Below the pieces are notes generated by a model. The model searched no databases and had not been told where the DNA came from. It saw nothing but the letters and a program-made list of their open reading frames with translations. The position numbers and the translations under genes are program-made. Below, piece by piece: positions 16,171 to 25,198 of a DNA stretch of 41,342 bases. Origin of the DNA: Beijerinckiaceae bacterium (GTDB lineage Bacteria > Pseudomonadota > Alphaproteobacteria > Rhizobiales > Beijerinckiaceae); assembly GCA_019745195.1 (NCBI GenBank), contig JAIETL010000041.1, positions 1 to 41,342 of the forward strand, written 5' to 3'. Every line of letters begins with the position of its first letter. Position 1 is the stretch's first letter.

Positions 16171-16472
16171 GGCAGGCTCGCACAGGGCGGCAATGAGCCG
16201 CCATTCCAAATAGAGTCAACGATTGGTCACGCACGCCCTGATTGTGCCCGCGGGCTGCGAAACAGATTCATGATCCTCAGGGTTGAATCCGCGCAAAGAG
16301 GAACAGAATTGCACCGACTCTTTGGTAACCACACCCGGCGCGACACAGTTAAATTACAGCTAACACAATGAAATACTTGGCTTTTCAACTCAATCTTAAA
16401 TGACCGCCCGTAAGGTCGTTCCCAGCGACGAACAAGATCGCAGATCAACAGGTTCGGTTGGGGTGTCGGGTG
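16171..16472 (+). other. 302-base gene-free stretch upstream of the oxoamine synthase
   Basis: No gene is supported here. The first part holds a small GC hairpin (16186-16202). From about 16320 the sequence becomes markedly AT-richer than its surroundings, as expected for the promoter and leader of the gene at 16473. I could not assign -35/-10 boxes with acceptable spacing, and no known riboswitch fold was recognised. Confidence 0.6.
16186..16202 (+). terminator. Weak hairpin after the TRAP/oxidoreductase operon
   Basis: GGCGGC at 16186-16191 pairs with GCCGCC at 16197-16202 across the loop AATGA, 16 bases after the stop at 16170. There is no T-tract, so intrinsic termination is uncertain. 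Confidence 0.35.
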
Positions 16473-17810
16473 ATGAAGACGATCTACAATGAGGTTCCGG
16501 CTGACGCCCTGACGGGCAGCATGCGCGATTTCCGGGTTCCGGCGGGCAACGATCTGGAACGGCGCGTCGGCAATTTCTTCAAATGGCAGAATCTGCGCCG
16601 GCAGAACGGCGTCTGGCCGTTCTCGCGCGCCACGGATTTCGGGCCGCGCACGGAGGTCTCGGCCGCCGACGACCGCGGCATCGCGATGCAGGGCGTCAAC
16701 TTCGCCTCGCAGGACTATCTCAGCATGTCGTCCAACCCGGTGATCAAGGCGACCGCGCTGGAGGCGATCGAGCGCTACGGCGTCCACAGCGCCGGCTCGC
16801 CGGCTCTGGTCGGCAACACGACGGCCTCGGTCGCGCTGGAGCGCAAGATCGCCGAGTTTCTCGGCATGGAGGACGCACTGCTCTACCCGACCGGCTGGGG
16901 CGCGGGCTTCGGCGTGATCAAGGGTCTGGTGCGCTCGTCCGACCACATCGTCATGGACACGCTCTCCCATACCTGCCTGCAGGAAGGCGCCAACGCCGCC
17001 ACGCGCAATATCTACCAGTTCCGCCATCTCGACATGGCCCATTGCCGCCGCTGGCTGGAGAAGATCCGCGCCACCGACACCGAGAACGGCATCATGGTGG
17101 TGACGGAAGGCCTGTTCTCGATGGACTCCGACACGCCGGACCTGGCGGCGATGCAGGAGCTCTGCAACGAGTTCAACGCGACGCTGATGGTCGACGTCGC
17201 CCATGATCTGGGCGCGCTCGGCGAGGACGGGCGCGGCCATATCGGCATCCAGAACATGATCGGCAAGGTCGACATCGTGATGGGGTCGTTCTCCAAGACC
17301 TTCGCCTCGAATGGCGGCTTCGTCGCGGTCAAGGACCGGGCCATCAAGGAGTATCTGCGCTTCTACTCAGCGCCGGCCACCTTCTCCAACGCGATGTCGC
17401 CGGTGAACGCCGCGATCGTGCTCAAGGCCTTCGAGATCATCGACTCGCCCGAGGGCAAGGTGCTGCGCAACGAGCTGATGACCAATGTGCTGGAGCTGCG
17501 CCGCCAGCTCACCGCCGCCGGGCTCGAATACTATGGCGACCCGTCGGCGATCGTGGCGGTCAAGATGGGCACCGAGGGACTGGCGCGGCTCGTCTCGCGC
17601 CGTCTGCCGGAACTCGGCCTGCTCTGCAACCTCGTGGAATACCCCGCCGTCGGCAAGGGCGCGGCCCGCTTCCGGATGCAGGTGATGGCCAAGCATTCGG
17701 CGCAGAACGTCAGCGATGCGGTCGCCCGCATCAAGGCGGCGCGGCTGGAGGCCGAGATCGAACTCGCGACCATGGGCGAGCAGGCCCCGCGCATGCGCGC
17801 CGTCGCCTGA
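16473..17810 (+). CDS. Alpha-oxoamine synthase-family PLP enzyme
   Basis: A 445-residue fold-type I PLP enzyme related to serine palmitoyltransferase, BioF, glycine C-acetyltransferase and the autoinducer synthases CqsA/LqsA. Such enzymes condense an amino acid with an acyl thioester. Active-site features are visible: H166 (ring-stacking His, DTLSHTCLQ), D241 and H244 in [11 protein letters not shown], and the Schiff-base K275 in [14 protein letters not shown]. It has an N-terminal extension of about 60 residues compared with BioF. The ATG at 16473 is preferred; an in-frame TTG at 16458 would add five residues. It stands alone, with no acyl-carrier, biotin or sphingolipid genes beside it, so the product is unknown. 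Confidence 0.88.
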   Translation: MKTIYNEVPADALTGSMRDFRVPAGNDLERRVGNFFKWQNLRRQNGVWPFSRATDFGPRTEVSAADDRGIAMQGVNFASQDYLSMSSNPVIKATALEAIERYGVHSAGSPALVGNTTASVALERKIAEFLGMEDALLYPTGWGAGFGVIKGLVRSSDHIVMDTLSHTCLQEGANAATRNIYQFRHLDMAHCRRWLEKIRATDTENGIMVVTEGLFSMDSDTPDLAAMQELCNEFNATLMVDVAHDLGALGEDGRGHIGIQNMIGKVDIVMGSFSKTFASNGGFVAVKDRAIKEYLRFYSAPATFSNAMSPVNAAIVLKAFEIIDSPEGKVLRNELMTNVLELRRQLTAAGLEYYGDPSAIVAVKMGTEGLARLVSRRLPELGLLCNLVEYPAVGKGAARFRMQVMAKHSAQNVSDAVARIKAARLEAEIELATMGEQAPRMRAVA

Positions 17811-17822
17811 GCCCGCTTCCAA

Positions 17823-17863
17823 ACGGCCCGCGCCCGTCATCCCGGATGGCGGACGCGGGCCGT
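17823..17863 (+). terminator. Long GC hairpin downstream of the oxoamine synthase
   Basis: ACGGCCCGCG (17823-17832) pairs perfectly with CGCGGGCCGT (17854-17863). Inside it CCGTCATC pairs with GATGGCGG with one G-T, giving a nearly continuous 41-base hairpin 12 bases after the stop codon. The T-tract is missing, so it may be a terminator or an mRNA-stabilising 3' end. The core GTCATCCCGG also recalls the dispersed repeat family. Confidence 0.6.
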
Positions 17864-17998
17864 CTCGGCGAAGGCATGGTGAAGCGCCGATTAAAGCAAT
17901 GTTCAGACTGTTCTGCTTCTTTTTCTCTAAGGGGGGCAGGCGCCGGGACATCATGCGACGTCCATCCCGTTCGCCTGCCGACGAGACATCGAGACGAC

Positions 17999-19147
17999 AT
18001 GACCGCATCCAATCCGGCACATGACCAGGACGGCAAGAGCGCCGCCTTTGCCGGCCCCGTCGTGCTGCTCCTCTGGCTCTCGCTGGCCTGCGCCGCGACG
18101 ACGGCCGTCGCAGCGATAGCGCCGCTTCCGGCCATTCTCCCGGCCAACGCGCTGGCCACCGTGCTGTTCAGCCTCGCCGCCATCGTCGCCACCAGGATCG
18201 CAAAGCCTGCGCGCAGCGAGGCTCTGACCATGGCGGCGCAAGACGCGGCGCGGGAAGCCGCGATGCTGGCCGACGACCTTGCGCAGCGCGAGGCAGAGCG
18301 CCGGAAGCGGCTGCAGGAGATCATCACCTCCTTCGACACCGAATTTCTCGACACGCTGGATGGCGTGCTCGATTCGATCCGCCATCTCAAGCAGACGGCG
18401 GGCGAACTCGCCTCGATCGCCGACACGGCCAATAACGAGGTCATCGCGGTCGCGGCCACCTCGGAGGAGTCGTCGCGCAACGTCGCCGATGTCGCCGCCG
18501 CGACCGAGCAGCTCTCCTCGGCGATCGGCGCGATCGACCGCCAGCTCGTGACGACGCAAACCCTCGTCGCCGAGATGAACGACAGCACGCAGGCGACCAA
18601 CGTCACCGTCGACAAGCTCGACCTCTCGGTGCGGAAGATCGACGGCATCGTCGCGCTGATCCGCGGCATCGCCGAACAGACCAACCTGCTGGCGCTCAAC
18701 GCCACCATCGAGGCGGCGCGCGCCGGCGACGCCGGCCGGGGCTTCGCGGTCGTCGCCGCCGAGGTCAAGACGCTGTCGCACCAGACCGCGATCGCCACCC
18801 AGGACATCGCCGCCCAGATCGCCGAGATCAAGCAGGCGACGACCCAGGCCGTAACGAACATCCGCAGCCTCTCGGCGGGGATGCTGCAGATGGACGAACG
18901 CACCGTCGGCATCGCGGCCGCGCTCGAGGAGCAGGGCCAGATGACCTACGTGATCAGCCGCAGCATCGGCGAGGTCGCGACCGGCACCGCCTATCTCGCC
19001 CAGACGACCTCGACGATCCGGGATTCGGCGACGCGCACCCACGAGGTCGCAGGCGACGTGCTGGGCTCGACCGAGACGCTCGCGAGCAAGGCCGAGAAGC
19101 TCGAGACCGCCGTCCACCAGTTCATGCAGCGGGTCGCCAGCGCCTGA
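17999..19147 (+). CDS. Methyl-accepting chemotaxis protein without a periplasmic domain
   Basis: A 382-residue chemoreceptor-like protein. Two membrane helices lie close together (about residues 18-40 and 50-67), leaving only a roughly ten-residue loop between them, so there is no periplasmic ligand domain. A long coiled coil follows, with the conserved signalling tip at residues 223-256 containing [20 protein letters not shown]. The tip should bind CheA/CheW. The ATG at 17999 is chosen; the earlier reading from 17846 adds non-conserved, GC-biased sequence. The input is presumably membrane state, a partner protein or an internal signal. The 188-base gap before it holds the long hairpin at 17823-17863 and little else. 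Confidence 0.9.
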   Translation: MTASNPAHDQDGKSAAFAGPVVLLLWLSLACAATTAVAAIAPLPAILPANALATVLFSLAAIVATRIAKPARSEALTMAAQDAAREAAMLADDLAQREAERRKRLQEIITSFDTEFLDTLDGVLDSIRHLKQTAGELASIADTANNEVIAVAATSEESSRNVADVAAATEQLSSAIGAIDRQLVTTQTLVAEMNDSTQATNVTVDKLDLSVRKIDGIVALIRGIAEQTNLLALNATIEAARAGDAGRGFAVVAAEVKTLSHQTAIATQDIAAQIAEIKQATTQAVTNIRSLSAGMLQMDERTVGIAAALEEQGQMTYVISRSIGEVATGTAYLAQTTSTIRDSATRTHEVAGDVLGSTETLASKAEKLETAVHQFMQRVASA

Positions 19148-19188
19148 GGGGCGGCAGAACCGAAGCTGAGTTTATACGGAAACACCGC

Positions 19189-19299
19189 CGTCATCCCGGA
19201 CGCAGCGAAGCGGAGCTCCGGGATCCATCCTAGAGCGGTGTGTTAGCCTTACGATGGGATCCTGGAGCTGCGCCGCTACGCGGCTTGTCCGGGATGACG
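19189..19299. repeat. Dispersed palindromic repeat, copy 2
   Basis: A 111-base element from CGTCATCCCGG to CCGGGATGACG, the same family as 13083-13191 but in the opposite arm order: the GCAGCGAAGCGGAGCTCC arm comes first and the GCTACGCGGCTTGTCC arm last. It lies between the chemoreceptor and catalase genes. Confidence 0.9.
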
Positions 19300-19323
19300 C
19301 AGTGTTTCGAACCAACGGGCGCT

Positions 19324-19354
19324 AAAAAAACCCGCCTGCGCGAGCAGGCGGGTT
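19324..19354 (-). terminator. Intrinsic terminator of catalase gene
   Basis: CCCGCCTGC (19331-19339) and GCAGGCGGG (19344-19352) form a perfect stem around GCGA, extended by flanking A/T pairs. On the minus strand the stem is followed by a run of seven T, about 30 bases after the catalase stop. The plus-strand side has a poorer T-rich tail (TTCTTTCGTTT), so it may also stop the chemoreceptor transcript. Confidence 0.88.
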
Positions 19355-19382
19355 CTTTCGTTTCAGGCAGAGCCGCAGCGCC

Positions 19383-20882
19383 TTACTCGGCAGCCTGCTG
19401 CGGCGTCTCCGGGGTCACCGAGATGTCGGGGCGTTCGCGGCCGTCGGCCTTGGCCAGCGCGCGGCGCACGCCATTGCCGTAGTCGGGATGGACCTTGTCG
19501 AAATGCGCCAACTGGCGCTCCTCGATCTCGCGCGGAATGCCGCCCATCGCGGCCGCGATGTTGGCGAACAGCCGCTCCTTCTGGCCCTGGTCGAACAGGT
19601 TGAAGAGCGCGCGCGGCTGCGAATAGTCGTCATTGCCGATGCGGTGGTTGTAGCGCGCCGCGTCGCCCGAGATGTGCAGCGGCGGCTCCTTGGCGGAAGG
19701 CGCCTCGACCGGCCCGCCGAAGGAGTTGGGCTCGTAATAGACATCCGGATTGCCGGTGCGGATGCCGCCATAGGTGTTCATCTGGCCATCGCGGTGATAA
19801 TGCGCGACCGGGCTCTTGGGCTGGTTTACGGGTATGTTCTCGTAATGCGTGCCGAGCCGGTGGCGGTGGGCGTCGGCATAGGAGAAGACGCGGGCCTGCA
19901 GCATCTTGTCGGGCGAGAAGCCGATGCCGGGCACGATATTGGACGGCGAATAGGCCGCGTTCTCGATCTCGGCGAAATAGTTCTCGGCGTTGCGGTTGAG
20001 CTCGACGATGCCGACGTCGATCAGCGGATAGTCGGCATGCGGCCAGACCTTGGTCAGGTCGAAGGGGTTGTAGGGGGTCTTCTCGGCGTCCAGCTCCGGC
20101 ATGATCTGGACCTGCATCTTCCACTTCGGGAAATCGCCGCCCTCGATGGCGTTGAACAGGTCTTCCTGCGTCGATTCGCGGGTCTTGCCGACGACGACGG
20201 CGGCCTCGTCATTGGTCCAATGACGGTGGCCCTGCATGGTCTTGAAGTGGAACTTGACCCAGTAGCGCTCGCCGGCGTCGTTCCAGAGCGAGAAGGTGTG
20301 CGAGCCGTAGCCGTTGATGTGGCGCACATCGGTCGGGAGGCCGCGATCCGACATCAGAATGGTGACCTGGTGCAGGCTTTCAGGGCTCAGCGACCAGAAA
20401 TCCCACATCGCGGTGGGCGAGCGCAGATTGGTCTTGGGATGGCGCTTCTGGGTGTGGATGAAGTCGGGGAACTTCACCGGGTCGCGGACGAAGAAGACCG
20501 GCGTGTTGTTGCCGACCATGTCCCAGTTGCCTTCCTCCGTGTAGAACTTCAGCGAAAAGCCGCGCACGTCGCGCTCGGCGTCGGCCGCCCCCATCTCGCC
20601 GGCCACGGTCGAGAAGCGCGCGATCATCGGCGTCTGCGAGCCGGGCTTGAAGACCTTGGCCTTGGTGTATTTCGTGATGTCGCCGGTGATGGTCAGCGTG
20701 CCATGCGCGCCCCAGCCCTTGGCGTGGACGGCGCGCTCGGGGATGCGCTCGCGGTTCTGGTGGGCCAGCTTCTCCAGCAACTGGTAGTCCTGCAGCAGGA
20801 CCGGGCCGCGCTCGCCCGCCGTCAGCGAGTTCTGATTGTCGGGGATCGGCGCGCCGGCCGTTGTGGTCATGATCTTCGACAT
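19383..20882 (-). CDS. katA: Monofunctional haem catalase
   Basis: A 499-residue small-subunit catalase that breaks down hydrogen peroxide to water and oxygen. Catalytic H53 lies in [13 protein letters not shown], the distal [11 protein letters not shown] motif is at residues 124-134, and the proximal haem ligand Y334 is in [14 protein letters not shown]. The start is the ATG at 20882, preceded by GCGGAGG; the longer in-frame reading upstream is antisense to oxyR and not conserved. The leader contains a CACAGG...CCTGTG hairpin at 20901-20925. The gene is divergent from oxyR, the classical arrangement for peroxide induction, and ends at a strong terminator. Confidence 0.96.
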   Translation of the reverse strand: MSKIMTTTAGAPIPDNQNSLTAGERGPVLLQDYQLLEKLAHQNRERIPERAVHAKGWGAHGTLTITGDITKYTKAKVFKPGSQTPMIARFSTVAGEMGAADAERDVRGFSLKFYTEEGNWDMVGNNTPVFFVRDPVKFPDFIHTQKRHPKTNLRSPTAMWDFWSLSPESLHQVTILMSDRGLPTDVRHINGYGSHTFSLWNDAGERYWVKFHFKTMQGHRHWTNDEAAVVVGKTRESTQEDLFNAIEGGDFPKWKMQVQIMPELDAEKTPYNPFDLTKVWPHADYPLIDVGIVELNRNAENYFAEIENAAYSPSNIVPGIGFSPDKMLQARVFSYADAHRHRLGTHYENIPVNQPKSPVAHYHRDGQMNTYGGIRTGNPDVYYEPNSFGGPVEAPSAKEPPLHISGDAARYNHRIGNDDYSQPRALFNLFDQGQKERLFANIAAAMGGIPREIEERQLAHFDKVHPDYGNGVRRALAKADGRERPDISVTPETPQQAAE

Positions 20883-20994
20883 GGGCAACCTCCGCTGGAT
20901 CACAGGCGCGTCGCGCGCTCCTGTGTGAACTGGAATTGGAGAAACTAACAACGCTTTGTGACGATGATGTCCAATACCGTTTACGCGCGCTTTC

Positions 20995-21006
20995 GATAAG
21001 TTTATC
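20995..21006. promoter_or_regulatory. Palindrome in katA-oxyR intergenic region (likely OxyR site)
   Basis: GATAAGTTTATC is a pair of GATAA/TTATC arms around GT, ending 8 bases before the oxyR ATG. It resembles the ATAG/CTAT half-site symmetry bound by OxyR and fits a T-N11-A LysR-type core if extended. Its position suggests OxyR autoregulation and possibly katA activation from 110 bases away; inferred. Confidence 0.5.
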
Positions 21007-21014
21007 AAATCGTC

Positions 21015-21962
21015 ATGATCACGCTGAAGCAGCTCCGCTATTTCGCCGCCGTGGCGCGACACCGGCATTTCGGCAAGGCGGCCGAGGAGTGCCATATCAG
21101 CCAGCCGGCGCTTTCGCTGCAGATCCAGGAACTCGAGCTTCAGCTCGGCTGCCAGCTCGTCGAGCGAAGGCGCGGCGCGATCGGCCTGACCGAGACCGGC
21201 ATGGAGGTCGCCGAGCGGGCGCGCCGCATCCTGATCGAGACCAACGACCTCGTCGATCATGCGAGGCACCGCCCCAACCTGCTGAGTGGGCCGCTCGATC
21301 TCGGCGTGATCCCCTCGATCGCGCCCTATCTGCTGCCGGCGACGCTGCCGCTGCTGCAGAAGCGCCACCCGGCGCTGGAACTGCGTCTGCGCGAGACGCA
21401 GACCGCGACGCTCGTGGAGGATTTGGCGGAAGGCCGGCTCGACGTCGCGCTGCTGTCGCTGCCCGTGGAGCGGGCCGGGCTGGAGGCGCTGGCGCTGTTC
21501 GACGACCCCTTCCTGCTGGTGGTGCCGGCGCATGGCGACGGCGGCGGCGCGTTCGAGCCGCAGGCGGCCCTTTCGGGCGACAACCTGCTGCTGCTCGAGG
21601 AGGGCCATTGCCTGCGCGACCAGGCGCTCAGCGTCTGCGGCACGACGCGGTTGGAATCGCGCCGGCAATATGGCGCATCCAGCCTGTCGACGATCATGCA
21701 GATGGTCGCCAACGGTTTCGGGACGACGCTGATGCCGGCGATGGCGCTGGCCGTGGAATGGCGGCCGGACATGCCGGTGAAGCTTTTCCGTTTCGCCAAG
21801 CCTGAGCCCAGCCGCGCGATCGGGTTGGTCTGGCGCAGGACATCGCCACGGCGACGCGATTTCACGGCGCTGGCGGCGATCATCCGGGAGGTCGCCGACG
21901 GCATCGTCGCGAGCGGGGAGCGGAGCTACGCCGCCGAAGCGCGGCTCGTCAGCCTGCCGTGA
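21015..21962 (+). CDS. oxyR: Hydrogen peroxide-sensing regulator OxyR
   Basis: A 315-residue LysR-type regulator. The winged helix-turn-helix spans about residues 1-60 ([20 protein letters not shown]...). The redox pair C199 and C208 sits in [14 protein letters not shown], at exactly the positions and spacing of E. coli OxyR, so reversible disulfide activation by peroxide is well supported. Divergent to katA with 132 bases between starts. It probably activates katA and represses itself. The C-terminal about 20 residues go beyond the usual OxyR end and look non-conserved. Confidence 0.95.
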   Translation: MITLKQLRYFAAVARHRHFGKAAEECHISQPALSLQIQELELQLGCQLVERRRGAIGLTETGMEVAERARRILIETNDLVDHARHRPNLLSGPLDLGVIPSIAPYLLPATLPLLQKRHPALELRLRETQTATLVEDLAEGRLDVALLSLPVERAGLEALALFDDPFLLVVPAHGDGGGAFEPQAALSGDNLLLLEEGHCLRDQALSVCGTTRLESRRQYGASSLSTIMQMVANGFGTTLMPAMALAVEWRPDMPVKLFRFAKPEPSRAIGLVWRRTSPRRRDFTALAAIIREVADGIVASGERSYAAEARLVSLP

Positions 21963-21974
21963 CCGAAACGACCG

Positions 21975-22442
21975 TCAGCGGTTGACCTTGTCCTGCTTCG
22001 CAACGCTCGGCCATTGCCTGTCGGCCTTGGAGATGTAGCCGGCCTGGTCCTGGTTCCAACTGCGCTGAACGCGGGTGCTGTAGTTGAGATAGAGCTTGCC
22101 GTCGGTAATCGTCCAGGCTGCGGGATCGATCACGGCCTTGTAGCCGCCGGCCGCGCCATAGGCGCAGAAGCCGCCATATTGCGGCGCGTATTTCTCCGGC
22201 GCGGCGACGAAAGCGTCGCGATTGGCCGCCGAGGCGAAGCGGAAGGTGGTGCCCTTGTAGAGCGTCGTGAACTGCGCCGAGCCCGCGACCGGCTTGCCGG
22301 CGGTGAAATAGGCGACCGGATCGTAGCCCTTGATCGCCGGGCCATCGACATCGTTGATCTCGCCGCCGAAGGCGCTCATGGACCCTGTCGGCATTGCTGC
22401 GAAGACTGCAAGGGCAAGAAAAAGACGCCTGTCGGTCTGCAT
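21975..22442 (-). CDS. Secreted YHS-domain protein
   Basis: A 155-residue protein with an N-terminal hydrophobic signal sequence (about residues 1-26) and a YHS-type domain: IKGYDPVAYFTAGKPVAGSA near residues 37-56, then FRFASAANRDAF and APQYGGFCAYGAAGG. YHS domains are small metal-binding modules; this periplasmic type is common in Proteobacteria but has no settled role. A good ribosome site (GGAGA) precedes the ATG at 22442. The gene is convergent with oxyR (12-base gap) and lies 46 bases after the TPR gene on the same strand. Confidence 0.85.
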   Translation of the reverse strand: MQTDRRLFLALAVFAAMPTGSMSAFGGEINDVDGPAIKGYDPVAYFTAGKPVAGSAQFTTLYKGTTFRFASAANRDAFVAAPEKYAPQYGGFCAYGAAGGYKAVIDPAAWTITDGKLYLNYSTRVQRSWNQDQAGYISKADRQWPSVAKQDKVNR

Positions 22443-22488
22443 GATCGGTCTCTCCAAGATGTCGCCGGCGGTCCGGACTCCGCCAGCC

Positions 22489-23879
22489 TCAGTGATGCGT
22501 CGCCGGCTCGCTGGCCGCGACCAGCAGCGCGCCGAGCCGCGCGCTCGCCTCGCGACCGGACGCGATGCGGCCGAGCCTTTGCGCCGCGAAGCGGTTGCGC
22601 CCGCCGCGCGCGGCAAGGCGCTGGCCGAGCAGCGTCTCTGCTTGCGCGAAATCGCCGGCCCTGACCAGGCTCTCCAGGGCGATCTGTTCGAAAACGTCGC
22701 GCTGGGCGTTCGAGCCGCCGGCGCCGATGCGGTGCGGCGCGGCAAGACGCAGAAGGCGCGCCGCCTCGGTATAATCGCCTCGGCGGAAGGCGATGATGCC
22801 CTGCGCGGTCGCGGCCCCGGTCTCGCCGGCGACGCGGGAATCATGCGAGCGGCCCTCGCGCGAATCGCGGACGAGGTTTTCGGCGACGGTCGCGGCGGCA
22901 TCGGCGCGGCCCGCGCCGAGCAGCGCCAGCATATAGTGCAGATCGGCGAAGACGAGCCGGCGGTCGTTGACGCGGCCCTGCGCGATCAGCGCCAGCTCCT
23001 CCCAGCGCGAGCCGACATCGACGCCTTCGAGTTCGAGGCGCTGGAGCAGCGAGGCCGCGTTGGCGAGGTCGCGGAAATCATCCGTCGGCGCGGCGCGCAC
23101 GGCGGTGTCGTAGAGATCGAGCACGGCGTCGATCTCGCCGAGTTCGAGCTGGAACAGCGCCATGTGCCAGTGCAGATGGAAGCCGAAATTGCTGCAATGC
23201 TCCCACTCCTGAGACTGGCCGAGCCAGGCGACGCCGTCGCTGGCGCGGCCGGTCATTTCGAAGCAGTGAGCAACGGCATGGCGGCCCCAGGCGTCGCGCG
23301 GCGCGAGCTCGACGGCCTCGCGACCCATCGCCTCGGCCTCGCCGAGATGGCCGAGTTCCTCAAGCGCGAAGGCCTGGCAGCCACGGACATAGCCGGAGGT
23401 GGCGCTGCGCTCGGAAAAGGTGGCGAGCGTGGTGGCTCCCGCGCGGGCCATTCCGCGAATGTCGCCGATCATGAAACGGATCGCCTGCACCAGCTTGAAG
23501 GCGAGGACGTCGCGCGGGCAATCCGACAGCACCACCTCGAAGACGTCGGCCGCACGCGCCGGCTCGCCATCGAGCCAGAGCTGCAGGGCGGAGATATAGC
23601 GGCGCTCGCGCTCAAGCGTGGCGCGACCAGCGGCGGCGGCGCGCGCGGTGTCGAGGCAGAGGCGGGCCTGGCCGACGAGTTCTGCCCGCGCCAGCGTCAG
23701 GAGCAGGATGCCCTTGGTGGCGTGACCCTGGGCGAACAGCGGGTCGGCGGCCAGCGTCTTGCCCAGTTCGTCCGGCGCGCTGCGGGCGTGCGCCAGAATC
23801 GCCTCCACGGTCTCGTTCCAATGGCCGACCGCAATCTCGCAGTTCAGGCTGGTGCGTTTCCGTAAGCGTCGGTGAACAT
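22489..23879 (-). CDS. TTC38-type TPR protein with apparent 5' frameshift
   Basis: About 460 residues of tetratricopeptide-repeat protein of the TTC38 type. Conserved blocks include DAWGRHAVAHCFEMTGR, the FHLHWHMALFQLE region, GVDVGSRWEEL and GGSNAQRDVFEQ. These match human TTC38 in order. The expected start, MFTDAYGNA, is present at 23879 behind an AGGA ribosome site, but that frame stops after 11 codons at 23844. The continuation SLNCEIAVGHWNETVEA lies in another frame. A net loss of one base (mod 3) near 23850 explains this; it could be a mutation or a sequencing error. Otherwise translation would need a non-ATG start such as the GTG at 23808 (440 codons). Function unknown. Confidence 0.8.
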
Positions 23880-23950
23880 CAAAATCCTCGCTGCCGCGCC
23901 CTGATCGGACAGATGGATTTTCTTCTACCAGCCCCGAATCCGGATGGTTT

Positions 23951-25195
23951 TCACGTTCGGGCGCTGGGCAATAACTGTTTCGTGACGGGGTTTTGATCGA
24001 TCTGGCGCGGCTTCGCCGCCGCGGCAGGAATTTCGTCAACAGTTTGAACGGGCTGCCTCGCGGGCGACGGGCGCACCGCCCAAGGCGAAGACTTGAACCA
24101 GCCGACGACAAGAGCGGTCGCGATGACGATCACGACGCCGACGAGGTTGATGGCGAGGCTGACCAGCGCATCCGTGCCCAGCAAATGGAAGGCGAGCGAG
24201 GCGGTGCGCGCCGCGACGAGGCTGACGAGAAACGTCGCCAGCGATTGCCGCCCGACCTTGACCACGATCATCGCGAGCCCTTGGGTCAGACGGGCGCGGC
24301 GCGGCTCGACCCATGACAGCACGAGATAGGCAAGCGCGAGAAAATGCACATAGCGCAGCCAGTGCAGGTCGGTCTTCTCATTGCCGGGCAGGATCGCCGC
24401 ATAGGCCCGCTCCAGCGCCGGCACGGCGGCGTGGAAGCCCCAGAAGCTCAGCGGCAGGCTGACGATGATGATGGCCGCCGAAAGCGCCAGCCAGCGCCGG
24501 TCCCGCAGCGGCGGGGCCCTGAGCCAGCCCATGCCGAGGGCAAAGCCGGTGAAGAAGATCAACTGCCATGCAAAGGGATTGAAGAACCAGCCGAAGCCCG
24601 TCCACGGATTGCCGGGCAGGTTGACGCCGGTCGTCCAGACCAGCGCGTAAAGTCCGAGCGACAGGGCGACCGGCAACAGCCGATGCAGCAGCGACGCCGC
24701 CATCATCACCGGGATCAGGGCCAGAATGACCAGATACATCGGCAGGATGTCGAGATAGCCCGGCAGCCAGCGCAAGGTCAGCAGCCCGGCGATGGCGGTG
24801 GCCGGGTCGCGCAGCATATCGGGCAACGGATCTGTGTTGAGGCCGCGTCCGGGAAACAGCGTCTCGGCTGCGAACATCACCCCTATGACGACGAGCACGA
24901 CGCCGATCTGCGCCCAGTAGACCTGCCACAGGCGATAGACGATGCGCGCGAGGCCCAGCCAGAAGCCACGCTTCACGAAGACCGAACCGAAGGCGATGGC
25001 GCTCGCCAGCCCCGAGCAGAAGACGAAGAGTTCCGTCCCCGAGGAAAAGCCGAAACGCGCCGGAATCCAGGCGTTCCACGGGTTCAGATCGGCATGGGCG
25101 ATGAAGATGATGAACATCGTCAGGCCGCGAAAGAAATCCAGCCTGACGTCGCGCTCGCGTTTTGGCGGGGCGGCGCTGATGACTGCTGCGCTCAT
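23951..25195 (-). CDS. OpgC-domain integral membrane protein
   Basis: A 414-residue membrane protein with about ten helices, starting with a short cytoplasmic stretch and RDVRLDFFRGLTMFIIFIAH, the opening of OpgC/acyltransferase-type proteins. The GTELFVFCSGLASA motif near residue 52 fits the OpgC_C family. Relatives add succinyl groups to osmoregulated periplasmic glucans. The C-terminal 45 residues are polar and Pro/Gln-rich. It begins 3 bases after the stop of the TPP enzyme gene upstream and is therefore co-transcribed with it, an unusual pairing. No glucan synthase (opgG/H or ndvB type) is in the window. Confidence 0.85.
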   Translation of the reverse strand: MSAAVISAAPPKRERDVRLDFFRGLTMFIIFIAHADLNPWNAWIPARFGFSSGTELFVFCSGLASAIAFGSVFVKRGFWLGLARIVYRLWQVYWAQIGVVLVVIGVMFAAETLFPGRGLNTDPLPDMLRDPATAIAGLLTLRWLPGYLDILPMYLVILALIPVMMAASLLHRLLPVALSLGLYALVWTTGVNLPGNPWTGFGWFFNPFAWQLIFFTGFALGMGWLRAPPLRDRRWLALSAAIIIVSLPLSFWGFHAAVPALERAYAAILPGNEKTDLHWLRYVHFLALAYLVLSWVEPRRARLTQGLAMIVVKVGRQSLATFLVSLVAARTASLAFHLLGTDALVSLAINLVGVVIVIATALVVGWFKSSPWAVRPSPARQPVQTVDEIPAAAAKPRQIDQNPVTKQLLPSART

Positions 25196-25198
25196 GGC

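Noticed and set aside
20883..21668. Upstream extension of catalase to 761 residues
   Set aside because: The extra part is antisense to oxyR, and a well-placed GGAGG supports the ATG at 20882.
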